Origin: an uncultured Ruminococcus sp.
GTDB taxonomy: Bacteria; Bacillota; Clostridia; Oscillospirales; Ruminococcaceae
Assembly: GCA_900545345.1 (NCBI GenBank)
Contig: UQYQ01000005.1
Location: 1 to 64,000 of the forward strand
Reading direction: 5' to 3'
DNA length: 64,000 nucleotides
Part shown: one piece after another, positions 1-8,848 of the stretch
Layout: each line of letters starts with the position of its first letter
Position numbering within the stretch: the first letter of the stretch is position 1
The notes under the pieces: generated by a model
What the model was told of the DNA's origin: nothing
The model's database searches: none
The model's input: only the letters and a program-made list of their open reading frames with translations
Made by a program: the position numbers and the translations under genes

Positions 1-661
1 CCTGATATTTTGTGCCCTTAATTTTCTTCCAGGTTACTTTAAGCTGTTTTTTCTTTGGTGATTGTGCTTTTACTTTTTTGACTTGTTCAGGTTTTTTAAT
101 CAGTTTTCCAGCATTAATGTATTTCATGTTTATAATAGAACTTCCCTCATTCCAAACACCTTCAATTGATAAACTCCTAATTTTCATATTAACGATTAGT
201 TTAGTTAAATCAACATCCTTGACATCTGATTTTTTAAGTTCGATAAAATCATATTTGTTCACTGACATACACGGAATTGGATTTTTAAAAGAGCGTGTGT
301 ACGAAATATTAACAATGCCGTCTTTTATTGTTATCCCTGTGTTTTCTCGTGATTCTCTTTTACCTATTCCACCATACACACAATTTATGATTAACAGATT
401 AGTCTTAAAAAAATTTTTGCTTTTTTGATTATATCCTAATTCCTTATATAAATCATAATTATCAATTACAAAATATATATCCCTATTATCATGTATTTTT
501 CTGAACTTATAAACATATTCGGCTAAACAAGATGATTCCAAACTATAAGAAATTGTACTTTTATAATTAATTTGCTTGTCAACTGCTGTTGCTGTTATGG
601 ATGAAGATATAGATAATACTAACATAATCGTTGCTAAAATACTTGAAAATATTTTTTTCAT
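1..661 (-). CDS. Secreted protein with Lys-rich fibronectin-III-like C terminus (partial, paralogue 1)
   Basis: The frame is open from an ATG at 661, preceded by GAAAGGGG, to the left edge, giving about 220 residues without a stop; the C terminus lies outside the window. It begins with a signal peptide (MKK, then a hydrophobic stretch ending near TATA). The rest follows its neighbour at 709-1563 closely, sharing 'VIDNYDLYKE', 'ELKKSDVK.VDLTK' and 'SPKKKQLKVTWKKIKG'. The final part enters the Lys-rich fibronectin-III-like module found on other secreted proteins in this window. Function is unknown. The tandem arrangement points to a recent duplication. Confidence 0.8.
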   Translation of the reverse strand, partial: MKKIFSSILATIMLVLSISSSITATAVDKQINYKSTISYSLESSCLAEYVYKFRKIHDNRDIYFVIDNYDLYKELGYNQKSKNFFKTNLLIINCVYGGIGKRESRENTGITIKDGIVNISYTRSFKNPIPCMSVNKYDFIELKKSDVKDVDLTKLIVNMKIRSLSIEGVWNEGSSIINMKYINAGKLIKKPEQVKKVKAQSPKKKQLKVTWKKIKGTKYQ

Positions 662-708
662 AATTTTACCCCTTTCATTAATACCAAGCTATGTTTATTG
701 TCATCCTG

Positions 709-1563
709 CTATTTAACGATTTTTGCTGTCTTTTTCGACCACTTACCGAAATGCTTTTTACCATTTATGTTTTTGTATGCTCTCACCCTTACATAATACT
801 TTTTGTTTGACTTCAGTTTCTTTAAAGCAATTTTGTTTTTCTTAGTGTTTTTAAGTTTTGCCTTTTTCATATTCTTCTTCAAAGAATACTGTACCTGATA
901 TTTTGCTCCTTTTATCTTCTTCCAGGTTACTTTAAGTTGTTTTTTCTTCGGCGATTTTAGCTTTACTTTTGTAACTTGTGCGGGCTTTTTTATCAGTTTT
1001 TCAAGGTTTATATATTTCATTTTCACTGAATAATCTGTATAATCAACTTCATGTGTCCTAGACGCTATATTTCCTTCCTTTATATTGACTGCTTCTTTAG
1101 TCAAATCAACGCCCTTGACATCTGATTTTTTAAGTTCAATAATATCTGTTACATATGTAACGGCCTGAGCATAAACAGGTCCGCCAGTAAAAGTATAATA
1201 GACATTTAAAACATTATCTTTTATTTCGACACCCGTGTTTTTATAATTGTTTACTACATAGCCATTATAGATACAATTTATAATTAACAAATTATCAATA
1301 AAAAAGTCTTTACTTTTTTTATTGAATCCAATCTCTTTGTATACATCATAATTGTCAATTACCAAGTATGCATTTTTGTAATTACTGTTGTCTAATATGT
1401 TATCTACATATTCATACACTTTCTCTGGCAACGATGCTTTTAACTTATATGAAATTTTGTTTTTATAGTTCAAATTATTATCAGCTGTTCCAATCATTGC
1501 AAGTGAAATTATAAATATAAGAATTAAAATCACTGTAGAAACTAGTTTCCCAACTTTTTTCAT
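709..1563 (-). CDS. Secreted protein with Lys-rich fibronectin-III-like C terminus (paralogue 2)
   Basis: A 284-residue exported protein of unknown function. Residues 1-27 form a signal peptide or anchor (KKVGKLVS then a hydrophobic run). Residues about 30-190 are a domain I do not recognise, and about 195-284 are a basic fibronectin-III-like module with 'KKKQLKVTWKKIKGAKYQVQ' and 'YYVRVRAYKN'. A GAAAGGGG ribosome site precedes the ATG. It starts 19 bases after the protease gene stop and probably forms an operon with the protease and with its own paralogue downstream. Export and surface location are inferred from the signal peptide and module; no catalytic motif is visible. Confidence 0.8.
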   Translation of the reverse strand: MKKVGKLVSTVILILIFIISLAMIGTADNNLNYKNKISYKLKASLPEKVYEYVDNILDNSNYKNAYLVIDNYDVYKEIGFNKKSKDFFIDNLLIINCIYNGYVVNNYKNTGVEIKDNVLNVYYTFTGGPVYAQAVTYVTDIIELKKSDVKGVDLTKEAVNIKEGNIASRTHEVDYTDYSVKMKYINLEKLIKKPAQVTKVKLKSPKKKQLKVTWKKIKGAKYQVQYSLKKNMKKAKLKNTKKNKIALKKLKSNKKYYVRVRAYKNINGKKHFGKWSKKTAKIVK

Positions 1564-1581
1564 AATTTTTTACCCCTTTCG

Positions 1582-2931
1582 TTAATACCAAGCTATACCG
1601 ATTACATAAGCAGCATTTGTTGTTGCCGTTATCTTATCACAATGTAATTCAAGAGTATCATTTTCAGAATTAAATACAACTACCTCTGATGAACTGTTGT
1701 ATACAGTGCTTTCTTTTAGTAATTTGCCTTTTGAAGAATAAACACTTAAATCGATATTGTAATCAGTGTCAGCTTTTACATTATTTACATTGCTATGATC
1801 AGTGCCTGAAATCGTAGAATATACGAACCATGATATAGCTAACTTTGAAGTAGCTTCTCGTTTTACAAATTTAACATCTCTTAATTTGTTTGATTCATAT
1901 GGATATGTAACTATCCAGTCATATCTATCTGTACTCGCAATAACTATAGCTTTAAAGGCATTTACTACTCCTGAGCCCTCTTTTGCTGTCAAACCACTTG
2001 AATAATTTTCACTGCCTTTTCTGTCACATGACGCCATAATTATTGCTTTTATTTGTTGCGGATAAAAGGCTAAAGTAGGCTCGGTTTGTAATACCTGTGC
2101 ACATACACCGGCTACAGCAGGTGCCGCAAAGCTTGTTCCAGAAAAAAAAGGTCCTATTCCTAAAACATCATTATATGCTGCTATACAATCTGTCTTAGCA
2201 CAACCTTTTGAATTACCATTACCAAAAGATGAATCACTTTCAAACTTATCATCTGAAAATGTTGCGGTATTATTTGTGTTAAGACCACCAACTGTAAGAG
2301 GATTATACGCTAAAGAACCAATACAACACTGTATACCAGTTCTTGATACATTCCCAGCCACATTTACAATAAGGACATTATGCATATTACTTATATGGTC
2401 AATCCACTTTTCAAACGGAGTGTAATAATCATCTGCTCGTGTTCCAAACGACATACTAATGTTAATAATAGATACATTTTTTTTGATTAGTTTTTCGATT
2501 ATTTCTTCCTCTAGAACATTCGGTTCTGATATTGCATATACCTTTGCTTTAGGAACTATGCCTTTGCTTCCTGCTAAAATTCTAGTTACTGTTGTACCAT
2601 GATTTTCGTCAACATAAGTCTTACTATCCATTATTGTTATATCTTTATTATTTAATTCCGAATGTTGTTTGTCAACTGTGTCAATGTCATAAACACCAAC
2701 AGTAACACCTTTACCTTTGATGCCTATTGTATCTGTCGTCTTATCAGCACAAATTGCAGTTTTCCATGCGTAAGTAGTGGTATCAGTTGACGCTGCTTGT
2801 GCTTTCACTTCATTTGTATTATTGGTATCGTCAATTTGAACTTCAATATCTTCTCTGATATCTATACTCTTTACTTTGCCCTGAACAACTATATCATCGA
2901 TTTCATCTTCGGTACATTCGGTGATTACCAT
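1582..2931 (-). CDS. Subtilisin-family (S8) serine protease, catalytic part of a frameshifted gene
   Basis: 449 residues carrying the peptidase S8 domain. The catalytic triad is visible: Asp in 'GVTVGVYDID', His in 'ENHGTTVTRI' and Ser in 'FFSGTSFAAPAVAG', with the oxyanion Asn in 'NVAGN'. A beta-rich C-terminal region of about 120 residues follows. There is no signal peptide. Translation of the same frame upstream of the first ATG (2931) gives 'ETEVQFVSSYSP', which continues the prodomain encoded in another frame at 2925-3440. The gene is therefore one secreted protease of about 620 residues broken by one missing base in a run of six A (minus strand, near 2980). The active site is intact. 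Confidence 0.85.
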   Translation of the reverse strand: MVITECTEDEIDDIVVQGKVKSIDIREDIEVQIDDTNNTNEVKAQAASTDTTTYAWKTAICADKTTDTIGIKGKGVTVGVYDIDTVDKQHSELNNKDITIMDSKTYVDENHGTTVTRILAGSKGIVPKAKVYAISEPNVLEEEIIEKLIKKNVSIINISMSFGTRADDYYTPFEKWIDHISNMHNVLIVNVAGNVSRTGIQCCIGSLAYNPLTVGGLNTNNTATFSDDKFESDSSFGNGNSKGCAKTDCIAAYNDVLGIGPFFSGTSFAAPAVAGVCAQVLQTEPTLAFYPQQIKAIIMASCDRKGSENYSSGLTAKEGSGVVNAFKAIVIASTDRYDWIVTYPYESNKLRDVKFVKREATSKLAISWFVYSTISGTDHSNVNNVKADTDYNIDLSVYSSKGKLLKESTVYNSSSEVVVFNSENDTLELHCDKITATTNAAYVIGIAWY

Positions 2932-3440
2932 TGGTGAATAACTGCTGACAAACTGAACTTCTGTTTCATCAATTCCTGTTTTTTAACATAATCAGAATTT
3001 TGATTGTCATACATTTCTTTAGCAATTTTTCGCTCTGCCATTATTCTTTCATTAACTAAACCCTGAACATACTCTCTTTCACTTTCGGTATCCTTAAAAT
3101 ACTTAGGCAAAAGAGTTTCCAGTTCTTCATTTGATGCATTTTTAAGCTCATCGGATTTTAAAAGTTTTTTATCTATAGCCTCTAACTCTGCTAAAGTCAT
3201 TCCCGTTTGCTTATCGACCTTTGCTTCCACAGTTTTCTGATTTATGTCATCTAATTCAACATAAATCGGAACCGTTTCATTTCTCTTCAAATCATCAAGT
3301 TCATCAAGCAAGACACTTGAAATTTTCTTCTGCTTTGTGAGTTCCAATGCTGTTACACTATTACCATATGTTCCGGCAAAGAATGCTGTAACTAATGATA
3401 AAGACAGAGATAGTGAAACAATTTTCTTTAACTTTTCCAT
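2925..3440 (-). CDS. Signal peptide and prodomain of the frameshifted S8 protease
   Basis: 171 residues: a signal peptide (MEKLKKIVSLSLSLSLVTA...) followed by a charged helical region resembling the N-terminal propeptide of secreted subtilases. The ATG at 3440 follows AAGGGGG with good spacing; an upstream in-frame ATG at 3470 has no ribosome site. The frame ends soon after 'NSDYVKKQELMKQ', where adding one A to the A6 run would join it to the protease frame. Read alone, the last ten or so residues are out-of-frame nonsense. It could be a sequencing error, a phase-variable homopolymer or a real lesion. Confidence 0.75.
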   Translation of the reverse strand: MEKLKKIVSLSLSLSLVTAFFAGTYGNSVTALELTKQKKISSVLLDELDDLKRNETVPIYVELDDINQKTVEAKVDKQTGMTLAELEAIDKKLLKSDELKNASNEELETLLPKYFKDTESEREYVQGLVNERIMAERKIAKEMYDNQNSDYVKKQELMKQKFSLSAVIHQW

Positions 3441-3488
3441 AAAATTTTCCCCCTTATAATTTTTATACATATGTTATTGTACATATAT

Positions 3489-3517
3489 ATTTTACCATTT
3501 CATTTACAGTGTGTCAA
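3489..3517 (-). promoter_or_regulatory. Promoter of the protease operon
   Basis: On the minus strand a TTGACA box (3512-3517) and TAAAAT box (3489-3494) are 17 bases apart. Transcription would start about 40 bases before the protease ATG at 3440. Confidence 0.7.
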
Positions 3518-3574
3518 GAAAATTTTGCCATAAATGTGTTAATCTAAGGTAATAAAGGCTTCATGTATTTCCCA

Positions 3575-3603
3575 TTGACAATTTATTAATATATTGATAT
3601 AAT
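3575..3603 (+). promoter_or_regulatory. Promoter of the lipoprotein gene
   Basis: TTGACA (3575-3580) and TATAAT (3598-3603) are separated by exactly 17 bases, a full consensus vegetative promoter. It lies about 55 bases upstream of the lipoprotein start and is divergent from the protease promoter. Confidence 0.8.
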
Positions 3604-3660
3604 AAATTAGCATTAAAAAGTAAATAAAACAACAATAATAATTTTATGGGAGGTCATTTG

Positions 3661-5355
3661 ATGAGTATTAAGAATAAAATGACGAAAGTGCTTTCAGTTG
3701 CATTGGCATGTGCAATGTCTGTAACTGTTTTTACAGCATGCGACACAAAAAAGGATAAGAAAAAAGACAATGAATCTTTGTCTGTTAAAGAAATGATTTT
3801 AGAGTATTTTGATCTTGCGTCAAATACAAATACACTTTCAGGTGTTTTTTCAGGTGATGCCAATACTGCTTCAAAAATGAATGCAGAAATCGAGTTCGGC
3901 TCAGGTGTTACCGATGCTTTAGGCACAGAAGTTAAGCCTCTTGCAATAACATCTGAAACAAAACTAAAAGGCGATAAAGCAGGAACAGATATTGCGTTTT
4001 CATATGACAATAAGAATTTGGTTTCTGTAAACGGTGTATATGACAATAAAGAAAAAGCCGGATACATAAAGGTTCCTGAGCTTTCTGACGCTTATGTAAG
4101 TGTAACAGAGGAATATCTGAAAAGTCTTTCAAATGAGTTAATTGATGGCTATACCGGAAGTAGTACAGAGTTAAACAATTTGTTATCTTCAGGCGGTTCA
4201 GTATCATCTATGAGCGGGAAGCTTTCAGACCTCAAAATGGAGGAATGGGGAGACATTTTAAACGATTATATAAAGGTATTCGTTGATGCACTTCCTGAGG
4301 CTTCCAAAGAAGAGGATTACAAAGGTGATATAAGCGGTGTTGAGTACGATTATAAATTAAAAACATATACTTTAACTGTAGATGACGGCAAAAAAATGAT
4401 AGAGGACATTTTTGCAAAACTAAAAACAGATGAAAAAGTAAAAGAAATTGCTGTTAGTCTTTTGGGAAGTTCTCTTGAATTGACTTCTGAAAATTATTCT
4501 TCAAAGCTTGATACAGCAAAAAAAGAACTCCTTGACAGTTTAGCTGATGAGACTTCAAGCGAAGAAATCAGTTTGATTTTCGACGGCAAAGATATTGTTG
4601 GAATTAAGGATGAAGCTACATTCATGGTTATTGACCAAAAAGATGCATATGTTGCAAGTATTGAAAGTGAAACAGTCAAGTATACATTTAAGGCAACAAA
4701 AGACGACGAAAAGCTTGATTTTGATATGACAATGGATATTATCGCTAAGGAAGAAGGCGATAAGGATTTAACAATTTCATTAGATGCTGATGATTTTGAG
4801 ATTGTTGATAAAGACAATAAACTCACAAGCGGTGATGTTGACGCAACTATCAAGGTTGGTGACAATACTGTTAAGCTCGAAGCAAGTGACAAAGCAAATG
4901 CAGATGATAAGAAAGTAAGTTCTACATGTAAGCTTACAGTTGATGATGTTGAGTATTTAACAATGAACACAACTAATGAAATTACAAATGCGTCTGATAT
5001 TACAGTACCAAGCGGAACAATTTATACTTTAGACAAGATTGAAGAATATCAGAAGTCTATGAAAACTGAAGAGTTCTTAACAAATGTTCAGACTGTATTG
5101 GGAAATGATTTAATCTCTGCATTTTCAAAGATTTCAGAATCAATAGGTAATTCAGATGAAGATACTGATTTGTCTGATGATATTGAAGTTTCTGATGAAG
5201 AAGATGCGATTGACCTTGAAAAGTACTATAACGATGATGGTTCTTTTAACTATGACAAGTTAAAAAAAGATTTGGGTGAAGAAGAGTATGAGGCGTTCAT
5301 GTCCCAAATAGATTTAGATGATTTTGAAGTCGATGCCAATGATATTGAATTATAA
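3661..5355 (+). CDS. Large acidic lipoprotein of unknown function
   Basis: 564 residues. The ATG at 3661 is chosen because GGGAGG (3648-3653) sits 7 bases ahead; the ATG at 3646 overlaps that site. A lipoprotein signal peptide ends in the lipobox 'VFTAC', so the mature protein should be anchored by a lipidated Cys on the outer face of the membrane. The mature part is very acidic and Lys/Asp/Ser-rich, with a repeated beta-type pattern such as 'KYTFKATKDDEKLDFDM', and ends in an Asp/Glu-rich tail. I recognise no enzyme motif. The gene is monocistronic, between its own promoter and a terminator. Confidence 0.8.
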   Translation: MSIKNKMTKVLSVALACAMSVTVFTACDTKKDKKKDNESLSVKEMILEYFDLASNTNTLSGVFSGDANTASKMNAEIEFGSGVTDALGTEVKPLAITSETKLKGDKAGTDIAFSYDNKNLVSVNGVYDNKEKAGYIKVPELSDAYVSVTEEYLKSLSNELIDGYTGSSTELNNLLSSGGSVSSMSGKLSDLKMEEWGDILNDYIKVFVDALPEASKEEDYKGDISGVEYDYKLKTYTLTVDDGKKMIEDIFAKLKTDEKVKEIAVSLLGSSLELTSENYSSKLDTAKKELLDSLADETSSEEISLIFDGKDIVGIKDEATFMVIDQKDAYVASIESETVKYTFKATKDDEKLDFDMTMDIIAKEEGDKDLTISLDADDFEIVDKDNKLTSGDVDATIKVGDNTVKLEASDKANADDKKVSSTCKLTVDDVEYLTMNTTNEITNASDITVPSGTIYTLDKIEEYQKSMKTEEFLTNVQTVLGNDLISAFSKISESIGNSDEDTDLSDDIEVSDEEDAIDLEKYYNDDGSFNYDKLKKDLGEEEYEAFMSQIDLDDFEVDANDIEL

Positions 5356-5379
5356 AATTAAGTTATATTAAAGTAATAA

Positions 5380-5413
5380 AACCTATCGGGATTTGTTTCC
5401 CGATAGGTTTTTT
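5380..5413 (+). terminator. Rho-independent terminator of the lipoprotein gene
   Basis: AACCTATCGGGA / TCCCGATAGGTT stem followed by a T run; it directly follows the lipoprotein stop. Confidence 0.85.
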
Positions 5414-5426
5414 ATGTCATAATATT

Positions 5427-5669
5427 TTATTCAATAACCTGATAAAAGTCTGATGCATCTTCTTTTTTTATAAATTCACTTATGCTTAAAACTTTTACTT
5501 TAAGCGGCTTTTGACCCATGCTAATTTCAATTATATCACCGATTTTCACATCGTATGATGCGCGGGCAATCTTATCATTCACAGAAACTTTTCCGGCGTC
5601 ACAGGCTTCATTTGCAACAGTGCGTCGTTTTATTATTCTTGTGAGTTTTAAATATTTGTCCAGTCTCAT
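5427..5669 (-). CDS. rqcP: RqcP/YabO-type S4-domain RNA-binding protein
   Basis: 80 residues made almost entirely of an S4 RNA-binding domain ('MRLDKYLKLTRIIKRRTVAN', 'GKVSVNDKIARASYDVKIGD'). In Bacillus this protein (RqcP) works with RqcH on stalled 50S subunits in ribosome quality control. Size and its place after spoVB-mazG match the conserved yabM-yabN-yabO order. The ATG at 5669 has GGAG at proper spacing; an upstream TTG overlaps the ribosome site. HslR-like heat-shock S4 proteins are the alternative, but context favours RqcP. Confidence 0.85.
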   Translation of the reverse strand: MRLDKYLKLTRIIKRRTVANEACDAGKVSVNDKIARASYDVKIGDIIEISMGQKPLKVKVLSISEFIKKEDASDFYQVIE

Positions 5670-5715
5670 AAATTTTTTCTCCAATCGTAAATATTTTTCA
5701 GGAGTAATTCATTTA

Positions 5716-5747
5716 AAATAAAAAGCCTGCCAGAATACTGACAGGCA
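5716..5747 (-). terminator. Terminator-like hairpin after hup
   Basis: On the minus strand GCCTGTCAG-TATT-CTGGCAGGC is followed by TTTTTATTTT. It lies between hup and rqcP, so part of the transcripts may end here, leaving rqcP to read-through. Confidence 0.8.
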
Positions 5748-5759
5748 ATTATTCACTAA

Positions 5760-6035
5760 TTACTTAGCAACTGCGTCCTTAAGAGCCTTTCCGGCTTTGA
5801 AAGCAGGAACTTTCTTAGCAGGAACATTGATCTTTTCCTTAGTCATTGGATTGATAGCAGTCTTAGCAGCTCTGTCACGAACTTCAAAAGTACCGAATCC
5901 TACAAGTGAAATCTTTTCACCTTTTGTAAGTGATGTAGTAATAGCATCAATAACTGTTGCTAATGCCTTTTCAGCATCTTTCTTTGAGTAGTCGCCCTTA
6001 TCAGCGATAAGGCTTACAAGCTCAGTCTTTGTCAT
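5760..6035 (-). CDS. hup: HU family DNA-binding protein
   Basis: 91 residues, the normal length of HU, a histone-like dimer that bends and compacts DNA. The family signature is clear: 'MTKTELVSLIADKGDYSKKD' at the start, 'GFGTFEVRDRAAKTAINP' in the middle, 'VPAKKVPAFKAGKALKDAV' at the end. A strong AGGAGG site precedes the ATG. Placed between mazG and rqcP, a common variation of the spoVB cluster in Clostridia. Abundant expression is expected from the ribosome site and the dedicated terminator. Confidence 0.95.
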   Translation of the reverse strand: MTKTELVSLIADKGDYSKKDAEKALATVIDAITTSLTKGEKISLVGFGTFEVRDRAAKTAINPMTKEKINVPAKKVPAFKAGKALKDAVAK

Positions 6036-6164
6036 TTGAATTTCCTCCTAAATAGTTGGCCGAAGCCACAAAGTTTATTGCTTTCCGAGTTTTATGATTT
6101 ATCGGAAAAGCTAATGTATGCAAAGAAATTTATATCAAAATTTCTTATAGCTAAATTAAAAAAG

Positions 6165-6962
6165 CTAGCTTTCGGATTTTGATTTATTCCAGTATTCATC
6201 CAGCTTGTCTGCAGATAAATCCTGCATATTTTCATTATTTTCAATAGCGGTTTGTTCCACTTTTTCAAATCGTGAAATGAACTTTTCATTTGAAGCAGTC
6301 AAAAGTTCTTCAGCGTTAAGACCGAATTTCCTGGCAACATTAACAGCAGAAAACAAAACATCGCCTAATTCCTCTGAAATAAGCCCTGTATTGCCCGTTT
6401 TAATCGCCTGGGATAATTCTTCAATCTCACTCTGAAGTGCCTCAAAAGCACTGTCAGCGTCCTTAAAATCCAAATTAGCCCGTGAAGCTCTTTTACCGAG
6501 CTTGCTTGCTCTTAAAAGAGAAGGAAACACACGGGGAACACTTTTTAAAGTATCAGTATAAGTTTCCTGTCCCTTAGTGTCTTTTTTTATACTGTCCCAA
6601 TTTCTCAAAACATCTTCTGAATTCTTAACGGAAACCTCACCGAATACATGAGGATGTCTTACGATAAGTTTTTTACATATATCATTTGTCACATCAGCAA
6701 AATTAAAAGAACCTTTTTCTCTTTCAATCTGTGAATGAAAAACAACCTGCAGAAGAACATCCCCGAGTTCTTCTCTCAGCATTTCTTCGCTGTCGAAATC
6801 AATTGCCTCAATAACTTCATAAACTTCTTCAAGAAAATCCATGCGAATTGATTTGTGCGTTTGTTCTTTATCCCAAGGGCAGCCTTGTTCGCTTCTCAAT
6901 AGCTTTACAATTTCAATTAAATCATCAATATTATATTCATCTTTAAATTTGAAATCAACCAT
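6165..6962 (-). CDS. mazG: MazG nucleoside triphosphate pyrophosphohydrolase
   Basis: 265 residues with two tandem MazG domains, each with the metal-binding EExxE...E.GD pattern ('EEVYEVIEAIDF', 'EELGDVLLQVVFH'; then 'EIEELSQAIKTG', 'SEELGDVLFSAVN'). MazG hydrolyses NTPs to NMP and pyrophosphate and clears damaged nucleotides. The Bacillus YabN homologue carries an extra N-terminal methylase domain, which is absent here. The ATG at 6962 is preferred over a TTG 18 bases upstream, which overlaps GGAG. It lies downstream of the spoVB-like gene in the same orientation. Confidence 0.92.
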   Translation of the reverse strand: MVDFKFKDEYNIDDLIEIVKLLRSEQGCPWDKEQTHKSIRMDFLEEVYEVIEAIDFDSEEMLREELGDVLLQVVFHSQIEREKGSFNFADVTNDICKKLIVRHPHVFGEVSVKNSEDVLRNWDSIKKDTKGQETYTDTLKSVPRVFPSLLRASKLGKRASRANLDFKDADSAFEALQSEIEELSQAIKTGNTGLISEELGDVLFSAVNVARKFGLNAEELLTASNEKFISRFEKVEQTAIENNENMQDLSADKLDEYWNKSKSES

Positions 6963-7068
6963 TCTGAAAAACAACTCCAAAAAGCTTTAATACCCAGTTT
7001 TTAGGGGTTTGAAACACTCAACATCATTACTTATAATACCTCAAAATGAATTCAATTTCAATAGTTTT

Positions 7069-8763
7069 TCATACATTTGTATTTGAAAACATGCTTTTTA
7101 TAGTATTTTTGTTAAAAACAGACAATAAACACATGAATAAAATGTACATTATGCTACCTATTACTATGGAAATAAATAACGAAATAACATAATTATGGTA
7201 ATCGTTAATGAACATATAACTGAAAAGTATTACAATTGCCGATAATATTGAGGCAAACAGAGGTTTAAATATTGTAGTCAGATAATCTACTTTTACATTC
7301 GTATAACGAACAAAAGAATGTATCGAACAAATTCCTATAAACATATAACTTATACTTGTTGAAATCGCAGCACCGCTTATATTAAGCTGTGGTATGTTCA
7401 TGAGTGTAATGTTAAGAATTAGTTTAATTATCAATCCGCCTGATAAGATTTTTAAAGGAGCTTTTACATTTCCCACTGCCTGAAGCAGCGAGAACATAGT
7501 CACCGTTATTGAAATAAATATAATTCCTATACAAAGATTCATGAGTGGTTTGACTGAAATAGATACTTCAAGAGGTCTTGAACGAAAAAAGATTGAAAGA
7601 ATAGGTTCGCTTAAAATCATAAGACCGAAAGAGCAGGGCATTGCTATGAAATTCGTTGAGAAAAGTGCAGCATTTATGTTTTTATTAAGAGATATCATGT
7701 CTTTTTTTGAATAACATGCAGCCACATTTGCGAAAGAACTTTTCCCGAATATGCCCGTAAGTGAAGGAACGAGTCCGAATATTGTAAGAGCCAGTCCCAC
7801 AAAAGAGCCGTATACGAAGTTTGGAATATCATTATAGTCAATCTGACTTCCTATTATCTGAAATAAATCAATATTATTGTTGTTTTCAAGAAGTCTTTTA
7901 ATAAGTGGGGGAATAGTTGCAAGATCTATCATTGATATAACTGTTGTTATTACCGAGCTCACAGCTATAGGAAATGAAAGGGACAAAATTGATTTAAAAA
8001 TAGTTCTCATTCTGTCAGTTACAATATCGCTTGCTATCATTTTTTTTGTTATTCCGTCACCAAAAAAACGAGAACGCAGTGCACAGTATATTGCAGCGGC
8101 AAGAGTTGAAAGTGTTACTCCCAGTAATGAAAAGGCCGAAATATATGGTGTTGCCGCATTAATTACTTCTTCCTGACTGTTTATTTGCTGACCGAAAACC
8201 ATACCATTCTCGGCATATCCGTTTTCAGCCAGATGAATTGCAAGATACGCTCCGCCTAGACCGAAAATAACTCTCAGGATTGATTCGATTATTTCTGAAA
8301 CGGCTGTAGGAAGCATGTTTCTCAATCCTTCATAATATCCTCTATAAACTGACATAACGCTTCCTACTAATATACTTGGAGCTATGGCAATTATGCATAA
8401 ATAAGATTTGCTGTCACCTGATATGTATTTTGAAATCGGATATGAAAGCAAAATCATCAGTATTGATGCTGCAAGAGAAATGAAAGTAAATCCTATAAGA
8501 GCCACATGTTTAATGCGTCGTATGTTTTTATACCTTTCAAACGCATAGCTCTCGGCTACAATCATAGACATAGCAGAAGGTATTCCGCTTGCAGCTATTG
8601 CATATAATGGCATAAAAATTGTATAAGCTGAAGAATAATATCCCATTCCTGTTCCGCCTAAAATATTGGTTAGAGGAATTTTATATATCATTCCTAATGC
8701 TTTTGTTATTAACATAGTTATTCCCAGAATAAAAGATCCGAGTAAAAAACCTTGTTTTTTCAA
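7069..8763 (-). CDS. spoVB: SpoVB-type polysaccharide/lipid flippase (MOP superfamily)
   Basis: 564 residues with about 14 hydrophobic segments, the fold of MATE/MurJ-like exporters. The N terminus ('KQGFLLGSFILGITMLITKALGMIYKIPL', here shortened to its pattern K-GxxxGSxxLxxxxxxxKxLGxxYKIP) is characteristic of SpoVB/YtgP proteins. SpoVB is needed for spore cortex synthesis, probably moving lipid-linked precursors across the membrane. AAAGGAG precedes the ATG. Position next to mazG-hup-rqcP and the spm genes supports SpoVB rather than a general MurJ, but both are possible. Confidence 0.8.
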   Translation of the reverse strand: MKKQGFLLGSFILGITMLITKALGMIYKIPLTNILGGTGMGYYSSAYTIFMPLYAIAASGIPSAMSMIVAESYAFERYKNIRRIKHVALIGFTFISLAASILMILLSYPISKYISGDSKSYLCIIAIAPSILVGSVMSVYRGYYEGLRNMLPTAVSEIIESILRVIFGLGGAYLAIHLAENGYAENGMVFGQQINSQEEVINAATPYISAFSLLGVTLSTLAAAIYCALRSRFFGDGITKKMIASDIVTDRMRTIFKSILSLSFPIAVSSVITTVISMIDLATIPPLIKRLLENNNNIDLFQIIGSQIDYNDIPNFVYGSFVGLALTIFGLVPSLTGIFGKSSFANVAACYSKKDMISLNKNINAALFSTNFIAMPCSFGLMILSEPILSIFFRSRPLEVSISVKPLMNLCIGIIFISITVTMFSLLQAVGNVKAPLKILSGGLIIKLILNITLMNIPQLNISGAAISTSISYMFIGICSIHSFVRYTNVKVDYLTTIFKPLFASILSAIVILFSYMFINDYHNYVISLFISIVIGSIMYILFMCLLSVFNKNTIKSMFSNTNV

Positions 8764-8848
8764 ATCAATTCTCCTTTATTGAGTATATTATGTAAGAATT
8801 TCCTTATTGTTCTTTTATAGTTCATTAAATATTCTTATTTTAAGTCAA

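Noticed and set aside
12..428. Open frame of 138 codons on the plus strand at the left edge
   Set aside because: It is antisense to the partial secreted-protein gene on the minus strand, which has a signal peptide, ribosome site and a clear paralogue.
4494..4970. 158-codon Ser-rich frame opposite the lipoprotein gene
   Set aside because: Composition is that expected from the reverse of an Asp/Glu/Lys-rich gene; no ribosome site and the lipoprotein is well supported.
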